A DNA stretch of 64,000 bases, taken from the NCBI RefSeq assembly GCF_024494695.1, contig NZ_JANHDP010000001.1, positions 496,001 through 560,000 on the forward strand. The letters run 5' to 3'. This document shows, piece by piece, positions 46,699 to 55,786 of this stretch. Position numbers and translations under genes: made by a program. Under the pieces are notes generated by a model. That model did no database searches and was not told the origin of the DNA. It saw only the letters and a list, made by a program, of their open reading frames with translations. Position 1 is the first letter of the stretch. Each line of letters starts with the position of its first letter. This DNA is from Natronoarchaeum rubrum (GTDB lineage: Archaea; Halobacteriota; Halobacteria; Halobacteriales; Natronoarchaeaceae).

Positions 46699-48453
46699 TC
46701 ACTGCTTCTCCGCAAGTCGCTCGACGCGCTCTAACGTGTCGGCGTCGTCGGGATCGAGATCCTCGCGCACGCCGACGAACCGCGGGAACCGGAGCGCGTA
46801 GCCCGACGAGTAGGTCGGCGAGGCCTGGATCTCCTCGTAGCCCACCTCGAACACGACGGCGGGGTCGAGGTCGACATCCTGACCGTCCTCCGCTCGGACG
46901 TGGGGGTCGAGCAGTTCGGTCAGCTCGGCCAGTTCCTCGTCGGTGATCCCCGTCGCGACCTTGCCGATCGTCTCGTACTCGTCGCGGTCGTCGACGCGGG
47001 CCGACAGCAGGAAGGTCCCGAGGAACGTCGCGCGCCGGCCCTCGCCCCACTCGGCGCCGGTCACGACGAGATCGAGCGTCTCGACGTCGGGCTTGCGCTT
47101 GAGCCAGTTCTTCCCGCGGCGTCCCGGCGAGTACGTCGATTCGGGATTCTTGAGCATGATCCCCTCGTGACCGGCGTCGAGCGCCTCGGCGTCGATGGCT
47201 TCGATCTCGTCGGCGTCGTCGGAGCGCCAGAGCTTCGAGAGCCCCTCCACGTCGGCCGCGGTGTCGTCCGGCGCCTCGTCGCCGTCGTCGAGTACCTCGG
47301 ACAGGCGCTCGTGGCGCTCGACGAGCGGCGCGTCGAGCATATCCTCGCCGCCGTGAGACTCCGTCTCACGAGCCTCCGAGTCCGTGGACTCGGAGACGCC
47401 CGCGTGGAGGCAGTCGAAAAAGGCGGGGCGGACCGCGACTTCCTCCCGCGCGGCCGCGACGTCGTGCTTGCGCCGGAACCGGCGCAGGACGTTCTGGAAG
47501 GCGAGCGGCTCGCCGTCGTCGTCGACGGCCACGACCTCGCCGTCGAGGATCGCCGGGACGTCGATGCGCTCCTCCGCGAACTCGACGACCTCGGGGAGAG
47601 CGTCGGTGACGTCCTCCATGTTCCTGGAGTAGACGCGGGTGATCCCCCCGGGCTCGTGGTGTAGCTGGACGCGCGCGCCGTCGTACTTCCACTCGACTGC
47701 GGCCTCCTCCCACTCCTCCATGGCGTCGGTGACGCTACCCGCCTGCGCGAGCATCGCCTGGACCGGCCGGCCGATCTCCAGGGTGAGCTCGGCGAGCCCG
47801 TCCACGCCGTCGTCGCGGGCCACCTCGGCGACGAGGCCGTAGTCGTTCGACACCTGCAGCGCCCGCTCGACGTCCTCGACGGGGACGTCGAACGCCTCGG
47901 CGACGGCGTCCCGCACGGCGCCCTCGCCGACGCCGATGCGCATCTCCGAGAGGACGATCCGGACGAGGTACTTCGCTTCCTCGGGTGAACACCGATTGAG
48001 CAGGCCGAACAGCAGGTCGATCTTGGCGTCCTGGCTGCCCTCGCCTTCGGTTTCCGCGAGCGTTTCGAGTTCGTCCGCGACTTCCCTCACTGTGAGGTCG
48101 TCGCTACCGCCGCCCGCTCCGGCGCCGAACGCGCTCAGCCCGGTCTGGCCGCCCAGGTCGTAGCTCGCCGCGACCTCGCCGATCTCGCCTAGTTCGGCCA
48201 GGTCGTCCTCCACGTCGGCTGCGTCCACGTTCTGGCCGGCCGCGCGGGCGATCGCCTCGTAGAGGTAGCTCGGCCCGACGTCCAGCGTCGTCGAGTCGTG
48301 GTCGGGGAACACCCGGCCCTGGACGAATCGCGCGACGACGGGCAGATCCCCCGCAGCGGCGTCGAGTAGTTCGGTGACCAGTGCGACGGCTTCGAGGTCG
48401 GCCGGCTCGGCCTCGATGCGGGCGGCGCGCTCGGCGAACTCCCGGAACTCCAT
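46699..48453 (-). CDS. ligA: ATP-dependent DNA ligase
   Basis: This 584-residue archaeal replicative ligase (LigI type) has an N-terminal DNA-binding domain (residues 1-220), then the nucleotidyltransferase motif EWKYDGARVQLHHE with the adenylated Lys-256. Further motifs are ILDGEVVAVDDDG, HEGIMLKNPESTYSPGRRG and NWLKRKPD, and the OB domain ends with YALRFPRFVGVREDLDPDDA. An acidic/Ser-rich insertion (GVSESTDSEARETESHGG, about residues 350-370) is encoded by two perfect palindromes. I set the start at ATG 48453 (MEFREFAERA). Haloarchaea often also have a NAD-dependent ligase elsewhere. Confidence 0.95.
   Translation of the reverse strand: MEFREFAERAARIEAEPADLEAVALVTELLDAAAGDLPVVARFVQGRVFPDHDSTTLDVGPSYLYEAIARAAGQNVDAADVEDDLAELGEIGEVAASYDLGGQTGLSAFGAGAGGGSDDLTVREVADELETLAETEGEGSQDAKIDLLFGLLNRCSPEEAKYLVRIVLSEMRIGVGEGAVRDAVAEAFDVPVEDVERALQVSNDYGLVAEVARDDGVDGLAELTLEIGRPVQAMLAQAGSVTDAMEEWEEAAVEWKYDGARVQLHHEPGGITRVYSRNMEDVTDALPEVVEFAEERIDVPAILDGEVVAVDDDGEPLAFQNVLRRFRRKHDVAAAREEVAVRPAFFDCLHAGVSESTDSEARETESHGGEDMLDAPLVERHERLSEVLDDGDEAPDDTAADVEGLSKLWRSDDADEIEAIDAEALDAGHEGIMLKNPESTYSPGRRGKNWLKRKPDVETLDLVVTGAEWGEGRRATFLGTFLLSARVDDRDEYETIGKVATGITDEELAELTELLDPHVRAEDGQDVDLDPAVVFEVGYEEIQASPTYSSGYALRFPRFVGVREDLDPDDADTLERVERLAEKQ
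47353..47395. repeat. Palindromic insertion inside the ligase gene
   Basis: Two perfect hairpins lie side by side in the coding region. The first is gtgagac-tcc-gtctcac (47353-47369, 7-bp stem). The second is ctccgagtcc-gt-ggactcggag (47374-47395, 10-bp stem). They encode the Ser/Glu/Thr-rich stretch STDSEARETESH in a loop of the adenylation domain. This resembles a small in-frame palindromic element. Confidence 0.7.
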
Positions 48454-48588
48454 CGCACGCCGGTAGGTCGGTGGGGTCAATAAACCGTCCGGACCGTCCT
48501 CGGCGTCCCGCCGCGGGGTGGTTTCAACGACACGTTCCCGTCGCAGTCGTCGGTTTCAAGGAACTCGGCCGCGCAGTGGCCCACACAC

Positions 48589-50163
48589 ATGTCGGAGGCC
48601 GATCTGGCGGCGGCGGTAGACGACGTACTGTCGATCGACCCCGAGGAGTTTCAGGCGGCCGTCGACGCCGACGCGGAGGTCATCAAGTCCGAACTACGCG
48701 ACGGCACCTTCGACAACTCTCAGGCGATCGTCGGGCTGGAGTACGAGTTCTACGCGGTCGCGAACCCGGCCGACGATCCCTGGACGCCGGGGACCGAAGC
48801 CGGCGGGACGCTCCAGCGCGTCCCCCGCCGATTGCTCGAACTCATCGGGTTCGAGAAGGAACTGGGGCTGCACAACGCCGAGATGACGCTCAGCCCCCAG
48901 CCGCTCAACTCCTACGGGCTCGCGGCACAGGAGTCGGAGGTCAACGCCCGGCTCTCGGCCGCCCAGGAGCGCACCCGCGCCGAGGGGATGCAACTCGTGA
49001 GCGACGGCCTCTGGACGATCCCGCCGGAGGGCGAGACCGCGCGGGGATATCTCACCGACAGCGTCGAGGACCGCGGCGTCAGGATCGCCTCGAACATGAG
49101 CGACTCGGTGCGCTATCACGCGATGGCCAACAGCGCCGCCGACGCCGACGTCGGGCTGCGGATCGACGCACCACACGTCTCGCTGGAGAGCGACACGGTG
49201 ATGCCCGAGAGCCTGATCACGTCGATCCAGCCCCACTATCAGGTGCCGCAGGCGATCGACCTGCCCACCTACTTCCGGTACGCGCTGCGGATCGCCGGCC
49301 CGCTGCTCGCGCTCGGCGTCAACTCGCCATTCTTCCCGCCGGACCTGTACGACGCCGACGCGACGGCCGAGGACGTTCTCGAAGACGGCTGGATGGAACA
49401 CCGGATCAGCGTGTTCGAGACCTCGTTGAACCCGCCGGGCGCCGACCGCGGGGAGGGGAAGGTCCGGTTCCCCCGCGATCTGGAGCACGTCGAGCAGGCG
49501 GTCGATCGGATCGCTCGCGACGACACGCTGGTGCCGATGCCGGTCGATCCGGGCAACGGCTTCGACGACGAGTTCGCCCACTTCCGGCTCAAACACGGCA
49601 CCTACTGGCGCTGGGTCCGCCCCGTCTTCGGCGGCGGAACGCGATCTGAGGCCAACGCTCGCATCGAGTTCAGGCCGCTGCCCGCACAGCCGACCGTCAG
49701 CGACTCCGTCGCATTTCAGGCCGCGCTGGCCGGCCTCTTAGAGAGCCTCCCGCGCGTCGAACACCCCGTCGCCGACCTGCCCTGGGAGGACGCCCGCGAG
49801 AACTTCTACGCGGCGATGCGCGAGGGGCTCGACGCCGACCTGCAGTGGATCACGAACTCCGGCGAGGAGACGACCGATCGGGAGACGCTGTACGCCGACC
49901 TGCTCGATCACGCCGCCGACGGCCTCGAACGACGCGGCCTCTCGGACACCGAGATCGAGGAGTACCTCTGGCCGCTCCGCCAGCGCGCGCGCCACGAACT
50001 GACGCCGGCGCGCTGGAAGCGCCGGGAGGTCAAACAGCGCCTCGACGACGGCGAGAGCTTCGCGGATGCGGTGACCGGGATGCAACGGCGCTACCTCGAA
50101 CGCCAGCACGACTCGCTGATCGGCGGCAGCTTCACTGAGTGGGTCGACGACCGGGAGTGGTAG
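48589..50163 (+). CDS. gshA: Glutamate-cysteine ligase (archaeal GshA-like)
   Basis: This 524-residue protein belongs to the glutamine-synthetase-fold GCS2-like group; haloarchaea use gamma-glutamylcysteine in place of glutathione as the main thiol. Visible segments are IVGLEYEFYAV near residue 48 (metal-binding Glu pair), GLHNAEMTLSPQPLNSYG near 90, ALGVNSPFFPPDLYD near 240, and ARIEFRPLPAQPTVSD near 360 (Glu/Arg of the active site). The frame starts at ATG 48589 with a conserved N-terminal helix. The following operon is separate (176 bp gap). The reaction is inferred from family; a related carboxylate-amine ligase is possible. Confidence 0.8.
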   Translation: MSEADLAAAVDDVLSIDPEEFQAAVDADAEVIKSELRDGTFDNSQAIVGLEYEFYAVANPADDPWTPGTEAGGTLQRVPRRLLELIGFEKELGLHNAEMTLSPQPLNSYGLAAQESEVNARLSAAQERTRAEGMQLVSDGLWTIPPEGETARGYLTDSVEDRGVRIASNMSDSVRYHAMANSAADADVGLRIDAPHVSLESDTVMPESLITSIQPHYQVPQAIDLPTYFRYALRIAGPLLALGVNSPFFPPDLYDADATAEDVLEDGWMEHRISVFETSLNPPGADRGEGKVRFPRDLEHVEQAVDRIARDDTLVPMPVDPGNGFDDEFAHFRLKHGTYWRWVRPVFGGGTRSEANARIEFRPLPAQPTVSDSVAFQAALAGLLESLPRVEHPVADLPWEDARENFYAAMREGLDADLQWITNSGEETTDRETLYADLLDHAADGLERRGLSDTEIEEYLWPLRQRARHELTPARWKRREVKQRLDDGESFADAVTGMQRRYLERQHDSLIGGSFTEWVDDREW

Positions 50164-50339
50164 CGCGGACCGACTGGATCGAGGAGGCACGGCGGCCGTC
50201 CGACTCACCGGAGTCACGACGTGATCGACACCGCCCGTCGTTCTGCGTCACGCAACTCGATTAGTTCGGGCGCTTCGGCACGTTCTCCCCTTCGAGAATC
50301 CTCGTCAGTACTATAGTCCCCCCGTCCAGTATGGGTGGT

Positions 50340-51332
50340 ATGGTCACGTTCCTCTCAGGCGGCACCGGGACGCCGAAGCTCCTGGACGGTGCCGCGATCT
50401 CTTTCTCGCCAGACGAGACGACGGTGATCGCGAACACCGGCGACGACGTCGAACTCGGCGGGCTGTTGATCTCGCCCGACGTGGACACGCTGATCTTTCA
50501 GGGCGGCGGCGTGCTCGACCGCGATGACTGGTGGGGAATCAAGGGCGACACGACGCGAACCCACAGCGCCCTCAAGGACATCGGCGACGCGATGGGACTC
50601 GACGAAGGACCGAACTTTCTTCCCGACGAGAAGCAGACCGAGGGCCGCGACATCGCCGCATGGCGCCGCTTCTCGGGCGCCGTCGAGTTCATGGAGATCG
50701 GCGACCGCGACCGGGCGGTCCACATCACGCGGACGAGCCTGCTCGATCAGGGCCACACGCTCTCGGAAGCCACCGACAAGATCGCGAAAGGTTTCGGCCT
50801 CACCATCGACCTGCTGCCGATGAGCGACGACCCCGTTTCGAGCCTCATCCACACCGACGAGGGGCTGATGCACTTTCAGGAGTTCTGGGTCGCCCGCGGC
50901 GGCGAGCCAGAGGTCGAGAGCGTCGAGTTCCGCGGGTCGTCGAACGCCGAACCGGCGCCCGGCGTGCTCGACGCGCTGGACGACGACGTGGTGATCGGCC
51001 CGTCGAACCCGGTGACGAGCATCGGCCCGATGCTCGCGGTGCCCGGCATCGCGGACGCGCTGTGGAACACGACCGTCGTCGCCGTCTCGCCGTTCGTCGA
51101 GGGCGAGGCGTTCTCCGGCCCGGTCGCCCAGCTGATGGAAGCGGTCGGCGCCGAGCCGAACTCCGCGGGGCTGGAGACCGCCTATCCGTTCGCCGACGCG
51201 CTGGTCGTCGACGAGGACGACGACACCGAGTTCGACGTGCCGGTCGTCAGGACCGATATCTCGATCGACGGCAGCGAGGACGCCGCCCGCGTCACGAAGG
51301 CCGTCGAGACGGCTCTGGAGGAGGTCCGGTAG
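50340..51332 (+). CDS. cofD: 2-phospho-L-lactate transferase CofD
   Basis: This 330-residue enzyme transfers a phospholactyl (or phosphoenolpyruvyl) group to the deazaflavin Fo, giving F420-0 (or dehydro-F420-0). The start [20 protein letters not shown] is the typical Rossmann N-terminus. [20 protein letters not shown] carries the conserved Asp for GTP/Fo binding. [20 protein letters not shown] and [20 protein letters not shown] complete the site. ATG 50340 matches homologues; ATG 50331 in the same frame adds three residues. It leads a tight four-gene operon (3 bp to the next gene). Confidence 0.95.
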   Translation: MVTFLSGGTGTPKLLDGAAISFSPDETTVIANTGDDVELGGLLISPDVDTLIFQGGGVLDRDDWWGIKGDTTRTHSALKDIGDAMGLDEGPNFLPDEKQTEGRDIAAWRRFSGAVEFMEIGDRDRAVHITRTSLLDQGHTLSEATDKIAKGFGLTIDLLPMSDDPVSSLIHTDEGLMHFQEFWVARGGEPEVESVEFRGSSNAEPAPGVLDALDDDVVIGPSNPVTSIGPMLAVPGIADALWNTTVVAVSPFVEGEAFSGPVAQLMEAVGAEPNSAGLETAYPFADALVVDEDDDTEFDVPVVRTDISIDGSEDAARVTKAVETALEEVR

Positions 51333-51335
51333 GCC

Positions 51336-52136
51336 GTGTTCGGCCCGAGAGTCGCGCTTGCGAGCCTGAGCGGCCGATCCGACGCTGCGTGGGCCGCCGG
51401 CGGCGCCGAACACGCCGGCGCCGCGTTTCTCGGCGGGATCGCGCTCGACGAGCGATCGCGAGAGGCGGCCCGCGAACTGGTCGCGCGCGACCGCGAGGAG
51501 TTTCTGCCCGAGGATCCGCTGGCGTTCGTCGACGCCGAGCTCGAAGCGATCGACGACGTCCCGATCCAGCCGGCGTTCAACGTTCGCAGCGCGACCGTCG
51601 AGCCGATCGAAGCGGCGGCCGAAATCTGCGCCGATCGAGATGCCGTCATCGAGATCAACGCCCACTGCCGACAGGACGAGCTGTGCGACGCCGGCTGCGG
51701 CGAGGCCCTCCTCGCGGACGCCGACCGGCTCTGTGAGTACGTCGCCGCGGCATCGGCGGCGGGCGCGACCGTGAGCGTGAAGGCCCGCGCCGAAGTCGAC
51801 GGCGTCGACCTGCCCGCGACCGCGCGCCGGATCGACGCCGCGGGTGCCGACGCGATCCACGTCGACGCGATGGACACCGAATCTGCGATCGCGGACGTCG
51901 CTGATGCCGCCGACCTGTTCGTGATCGCGAACAACGAGGTGCGGGATCGGGCGTCGGTCCGCGAGTACCTGAGCTACGGCGCCGACGCCGTCAGCGTCGG
52001 CCGGCCGAGCGACGAGCCCGCTGTGCTCCGACGCGTCCGTCGGGCCGTCGACGAGTGGTTCGAGGGCGGAGAGCAGGATCACGGGTCCGGGACTACCACG
52101 GCCGAGCCGGCGTCGACGCCGGAGCCGCACTCCTAA
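51336..52136 (+). CDS. Dus/PyrD-like TIM-barrel flavoprotein
   Basis: This 266-residue protein begins at GTG (VFGPRVALASLSGRSDAAWA) 3 bp after cofD. It is an FMN-type TIM barrel related to tRNA-dihydrouridine synthases and dihydroorotate/dihydropyrimidine dehydrogenases. Signs are FLGGIALDERS, the cysteine-rich active-site loop EINAHCRQDELCDAGCGEAL near residue 108, SVKARAEVDGVDLP, and the phosphate-binding end YLSYGADAVSVGRPSD. The Cys-rich loop differs from the NxGCP of true Dus enzymes, so tRNA may not be its substrate. Co-location with cofD, CitG-like and DUF447 genes points to cofactor metabolism. Confidence 0.78.
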   Translation: MFGPRVALASLSGRSDAAWAAGGAEHAGAAFLGGIALDERSREAARELVARDREEFLPEDPLAFVDAELEAIDDVPIQPAFNVRSATVEPIEAAAEICADRDAVIEINAHCRQDELCDAGCGEALLADADRLCEYVAAASAAGATVSVKARAEVDGVDLPATARRIDAAGADAIHVDAMDTESAIADVADAADLFVIANNEVRDRASVREYLSYGADAVSVGRPSDEPAVLRRVRRAVDEWFEGGEQDHGSGTTTAEPASTPEPHS

Positions 52137-52166
52137 GTGCCCGCGGCGTCGACTTTCGTACAGACG

Positions 52167-53015
52167 ATGCGAACGCCCGCCCAGAACGCCGAACTCGCCC
52201 TGTTGCTGGAGGTGGCCGGGACGCCCAAGCCCGGCAACGTCGACCGAGCCCGCGACTTGCAGGATCTCCGCTTCGAGCACTTCCTGGCCGGAGCCGTCGG
52301 CGCGCAGGACGGCCTCCGGGCGGCCGAACGCGGGGAGCGCGTCGGCGCCGCGTTCGAGCGGTCGGTCGAGGGGATGTCCGAGCAGCGCGGCGGGAACACG
52401 CAGTTCGGCGCCCTGCTCCTGCTGACGCCGCTCGTTCGAACGGCCGGCGACGCCGAGGCCGGGGAGTTGACGCCGGACGCCGTCGCGTCGACGGTCGCGG
52501 CGACGACCGTCGAAGACGCGGTGGACTTCTACCGGGCGTTCGACCACGTCGACGTGCGCGCGGGCGATCCGCCCGAGGAAATGGAACCGCTGGATGTCCG
52601 CCGCGGGAGCGACGCCGCGGACGCGGTGCGGGAGCGCGGACTGACGCTGGAAGAACTGATGGCCGAGAGCGCGGAACGTGATGGCGTCGCGCGGGAGTGG
52701 ACCGACGAGTTCGAGCAGACTTTCGCGGTCGCCGACCGGATCGTCGACCGGTCGGGCCCGTTGCCCGCACGAGCGGCCGACGCGTTCCTCTGGTTGCTCG
52801 CTCGCCGGCCCGACACGCACGTCGCCAAGAAACACGGCGCGTCGACCGCCCGGAGCGTGATGGTCCGAGCACAGGAGGCCCGCGAGGGCGGCCCCGATCT
52901 TGTGGCCGCGTTCTCGGAGTCGCTCGTCGAGTCTGGGATCAACCCCGGGACGACCGCGGACATCGTGGCCGCGGCGCTGTTCGTCGCGCTCGAACGCGAC
53001 GGGCTGGAGGTGTGA
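52167..53015 (+). CDS. Triphosphoribosyl-dephospho-CoA synthase-like protein (CitG/MdcB family)
   Basis: This 282-residue all-helical protein belongs to the CitG family (COG1767). MRTPAQNAELALLLEVAGTP is followed by the hallmark KPGNVDR, then FLAGAVGAQDGL. The central GGNTQFGALLLLTPL and the C-terminal SGINPGTTADIVAAALF complete the family pattern. CitG makes the prosthetic-group precursor of citrate lyase in bacteria, but no citrate lyase is nearby. Archaeal and methylotroph members are linked to C1-carrier (methanopterin-type) synthesis. ATG 52167 is preferred to GTG 52137. Its stop overlaps the GTG of the next gene (GTGA). Confidence 0.85.
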   Translation: MRTPAQNAELALLLEVAGTPKPGNVDRARDLQDLRFEHFLAGAVGAQDGLRAAERGERVGAAFERSVEGMSEQRGGNTQFGALLLLTPLVRTAGDAEAGELTPDAVASTVAATTVEDAVDFYRAFDHVDVRAGDPPEEMEPLDVRRGSDAADAVRERGLTLEELMAESAERDGVAREWTDEFEQTFAVADRIVDRSGPLPARAADAFLWLLARRPDTHVAKKHGASTARSVMVRAQEAREGGPDLVAAFSESLVESGINPGTTADIVAAALFVALERDGLEV

Positions 53016-53656
53016 GCGTGCGCGAGGACCGCGCTTCCGGCGAGGACGCGGACGCGAGCGACGCCGAAACGGCGGCCCGACCCGTCGAGTGGCCGGTCGA
53101 ACTGCGCGGCGTCACGGAATCGGTCGTCGCAACGCTGGGACCGAACGATCTGTGGAACGACGCCGCGCTGGGGCTGCACGCCGGCGACCCGGTCACCGCC
53201 CGGACGTACGGGAACACCCGCACGCGGCGGAACTTCCGCCGGCAGGGCGAGGGGTACGTCCAGTTCGTCCGCGACCCGCTCGCGTTCGTCGAGGCGGCCC
53301 TCTCGATCCGCGAGCGCGACGAGCCGATCACGGACGCCGCCGACGCCTGGGCTCGCGTCGAGGTCGAGCAAGTTGACGCCGGGGAGGACGGATCGACGCG
53401 TTGGGAGGAGTGGACGCTCCGGCCGGTCGAGTCCGTCCGTCGAGAGCACGACCCCGCGACGACGAACCGCGGGTACTACGCGGTGATCGAGGCGACCGTC
53501 GCGGCCTCGCGGCTCGACGTCGACGCCTACGACACGGCGACGTTGCTCGATCGGCTCGCGTACTTTGCGGAGGTCGTCGACACCTGCGGCGGCGACCGCG
53601 AGCGCGCGGCGTTCGACCGGCTCACAGAACTGACCGGCTGGCGCGATCGGCTCTGA
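53012..53656 (+). CDS. DUF447 protein
   Basis: This 214-residue protein is a split-barrel, flavin-reductase-like protein of the DUF447 (COG2457) family. Key segments are TESVVATLGPNDLWNDAALG, GDPVTARTYGNTRTRRNFRR and a middle region GYVQFVRDPLAFVEAAL. TTNRGYYAVIEATVAASRLD lies in the C-terminal half. The start is GTG 53012, overlapping the CitG-like stop by 4 bases, so the two are translationally coupled. Family members occur in methanogens and tetrahydromethanopterin-using bacteria. The biochemical role is not established to my knowledge. Confidence 0.85.
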   Translation: MSVREDRASGEDADASDAETAARPVEWPVELRGVTESVVATLGPNDLWNDAALGLHAGDPVTARTYGNTRTRRNFRRQGEGYVQFVRDPLAFVEAALSIRERDEPITDAADAWARVEVEQVDAGEDGSTRWEEWTLRPVESVRREHDPATTNRGYYAVIEATVAASRLDVDAYDTATLLDRLAYFAEVVDTCGGDRERAAFDRLTELTGWRDRL

Positions 53657-53707
53657 CGACGGAACGGCGGGCCATCAGACGCCGATCACTCCGTCGAACA
53701 TCGAACC

Positions 53708-53715
53708 CTTTTAGG
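53708..53715 (+). promoter_or_regulatory. TATA box of the S17e gene
   Basis: cttttagg is centred about 28 bases before ATG 53740, predicting a leaderless ribosomal-protein mRNA. The upstream gtcgaacatcgaac supplies a BRE-like stretch. Confidence 0.5.
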
Positions 53716-53739
53716 CGCCGGTCGGACAACGATTCGAAC

Positions 53740-53934
53740 ATGCCAATCAAACCTGGGTACGTCAAGAAGACCGGTAACATCCTGCTCGAGCGGTATCCCG
53801 ACGCGTTCTCGGACGACTTCGAGCACAACAAGGACGGCGTCGACACGCTGACCAACATCGAGTCCAAGGACGTCCGCAACCGCGTCGCCGGCTTCATCTC
53901 GCGAAAGAAGAGCGGCAACGCCGCCGAAGCGTAA
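53740..53934 (+). CDS. rps17e: 30S ribosomal protein S17e
   Basis: This 64-residue protein is the archaeal/eukaryotic small-subunit protein S17e. The sequence MPIKPGYVKKTGNILLERYP, FSDDFEHNKDGVDTLTNIES and KDVRNRVAGFISRKKSGN matches the family from end to end. It binds 16S rRNA on the small subunit. It is probably a single-gene transcript with its own TATA box, followed by asd after 147 bp, a neighbourhood seen in other haloarchaea. Confidence 0.98.
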   Translation: MPIKPGYVKKTGNILLERYPDAFSDDFEHNKDGVDTLTNIESKDVRNRVAGFISRKKSGNAAEA

Positions 53935-54050
53935 GCTCGTTCTCGCCGATTCTGCGCAGTCGGGTCTCCGACAGCGGCTGCGCCGGCGGTCAGGGCGTCG
54001 TGTAGCGCCGAAGATCGGCCGGAGCGCCGCGACGCCGCGCTATCCAAACC

Positions 54051-54057
54051 GTTTTTG
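54051..54057 (+). promoter_or_regulatory. TATA box of asd
   Basis: gtttttg preceded by the BRE-like ccaaacc is centred about 28 bases ahead of ATG 54082, again predicting a near-leaderless mRNA and supporting that start. Confidence 0.5.
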
Positions 54058-54081
54058 CTCCCCGATACCACTCCCACCACA

Positions 54082-55116
54082 ATGTCAGTACGAGTCGGTA
54101 TTCTCGGAGCGACCGGCGCGGTCGGACAGCGCCTGATCCAGCTCCTCGAACCCCACCCGCAGTTCGAGATCGCGGCCCTGACCGCCAGCGAATCGAGCGC
54201 GGGCCGATCCTACAGCGACGCCGCGAAGTGGCGCGTCAACACGCCGATCCCCGACGACGTCGCGGACCTCACGGTCTCCGCGACCGACCCCGACGAGGTT
54301 CCGAACGACGTCGACCTGATCTTCTCCTCGCTGCCCTCCAGCGTCGGCGAACAGGTCGAGCCCGACTTCGTCGAGGACGGCTACGTCGTCTCCTCGAACT
54401 CCTCGAATTCGCGCCTCGCCGAGGACGTGCCCCTCGTGATCCCCGAGGTCAACCACGACCACCTCGACCTGATCGAGGTCCAGCGCGACGAGCGGGGCTG
54501 GGACGGCGCGCTGATCAAGAACCCCAACTGCTCGACGATCACGATGGTGCCGACGCTGGCCCAGCTCGACCAGTTCGGCCTCGAAAAAGTGTTCGTCTCG
54601 ACGCTGCAGGCCGTCTCCGGCGCGGGCTACGACGGCGTCACGTCGATGGAGATCATCGACAACGTCCTGCCCCACATCGGCGGCGAGGAAGAAAAGATGG
54701 AGAGCGAGTCCCGGAAGCTGCTCGGCGAGTTCGACGGCGCCGAGCTCAGCTGGCACGACGTCGACGTGACCGCGTCGTGTAATCGTGTCGCGACGCTGGA
54801 CGGCCACCTCGAGAACGTGTTCGCCGAACTCGCCGAGGACGCCTCGGCGTCCGACGTCGAGGCCGCGTTCCGCGAGGCGCCGACGATCGACCTCCAGAGC
54901 GCGCCCGACGAGCTCATCAAGGTGTTCGAGGATCCCAACCGGCCCCAGCCCCGCCTGGATCGCAACCTCAACGACGGCCAGGGCATCGCGACCGGCCCGG
55001 TCCAGGAGACCAGCGACGGCGTCCAGTTCGACTGTCTCGCACACAACACGATCCGCGGCGCCGCCGGCGCCAGCGTGCTGAACGGCGAGCTGCTGGTCGA
55101 GGAAGGCTACCTGTAG
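54082..55116 (+). CDS. asd: Aspartate-semialdehyde dehydrogenase
   Basis: This 344-residue enzyme reduces aspartyl phosphate to aspartate semialdehyde with NADPH, feeding lysine, threonine and methionine synthesis. The NADP site is MSVRVGILGATGAVGQRLIQ. The catalytic Cys-150 lies in LIKNPNCSTITMVPTLAQL. SGAGYDGVTSMEIIDNVLPH carries the substrate glutamine/glutamate area, and the family His is in SWHDVDVTASCNRVATLDGH. It is of the archaeal/fungal-type subgroup. Start ATG 54082 is supported by the promoter. It stands alone after S17e. Confidence 0.96.
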   Translation: MSVRVGILGATGAVGQRLIQLLEPHPQFEIAALTASESSAGRSYSDAAKWRVNTPIPDDVADLTVSATDPDEVPNDVDLIFSSLPSSVGEQVEPDFVEDGYVVSSNSSNSRLAEDVPLVIPEVNHDHLDLIEVQRDERGWDGALIKNPNCSTITMVPTLAQLDQFGLEKVFVSTLQAVSGAGYDGVTSMEIIDNVLPHIGGEEEKMESESRKLLGEFDGAELSWHDVDVTASCNRVATLDGHLENVFAELAEDASASDVEAAFREAPTIDLQSAPDELIKVFEDPNRPQPRLDRNLNDGQGIATGPVQETSDGVQFDCLAHNTIRGAAGASVLNGELLVEEGYL

Positions 55117-55253
55117 ACGCCGTCCGCGATCCGCTCTCTCGCAGTCGCCCGACGGCCGTTCTTTGCCAACCGACATATAAAGCTGCGGCACCCGTGTGAG
55201 CGTCGCACACTGCCGGGCCGGAACTATCATTCGTGTCGCTGAAGGTCGCATCG

Positions 55254-55721
55254 ATGACGGCGCAAGCCCACGAGACGGAGTACCCCGAGCTGACCGCGAC
55301 GTACTGGACGAAGGTCACGATCGCCGGCCTCGTCGCCGGTCTGGCGATGGGCATCGTGATGTTCCGGGTGATGGGGATCATGCAAGCGGTCGGAAGCTTG
55401 TATGGCTTCGCGGCGACGGGACCGGGCTGGATCGCACACCTGTTTCACGCGGTCGTGTTCGCGCTGATCTTCGGCGGGTTCTACATGTGGGCGCCGCTCA
55501 AGCCGTTTCGAGACCGAGTCCTCGCGAGCGTCACGATCGGTATCACCTGGGGCGTCGTGCTCTGGTTCCTCGCGGCCGGCGTGATCATGCCGCTGTGGCT
55601 GGAGGCCGTCTCTGCAACGGCGCCGCCCGCGCTACCCTCGCTGAATCCCGTCAGCGGACTCGGCCACGTCCTCTACGGTGCGGTGCTCGGCGGCGTCGCC
55701 GCCGCGCTCCAGAAGTACTAG
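55254..55721 (+). CDS. Four-helix membrane protein, DUF6789-like
   Basis: This 155-residue protein has four membrane helices: VTIAGLVAGLAMGIVMFRVM, AHLFHAVVFALIFGGFYMWA, VTIGITWGVVLWFLAAGVI and LGHVLYGAVLGGVAAALQKY. The two halves look like a duplicated glycine-rich helix pair with a His at the start of helices 2 and 4 (WIAHLFHAV and GLGHVLYGA). I recall similar proteins as DUF6789, with no known role. ATG 55254 is preferred over GTG 55233. Confidence 0.7.
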   Translation: MTAQAHETEYPELTATYWTKVTIAGLVAGLAMGIVMFRVMGIMQAVGSLYGFAATGPGWIAHLFHAVVFALIFGGFYMWAPLKPFRDRVLASVTIGITWGVVLWFLAAGVIMPLWLEAVSATAPPALPSLNPVSGLGHVLYGAVLGGVAAALQKY

Positions 55722-55786
55722 CGTCCTCGTTGAGCGGATCTCGTCCGACCGATATTTTGATTACGATCTGACACCTATGTGCCGAC

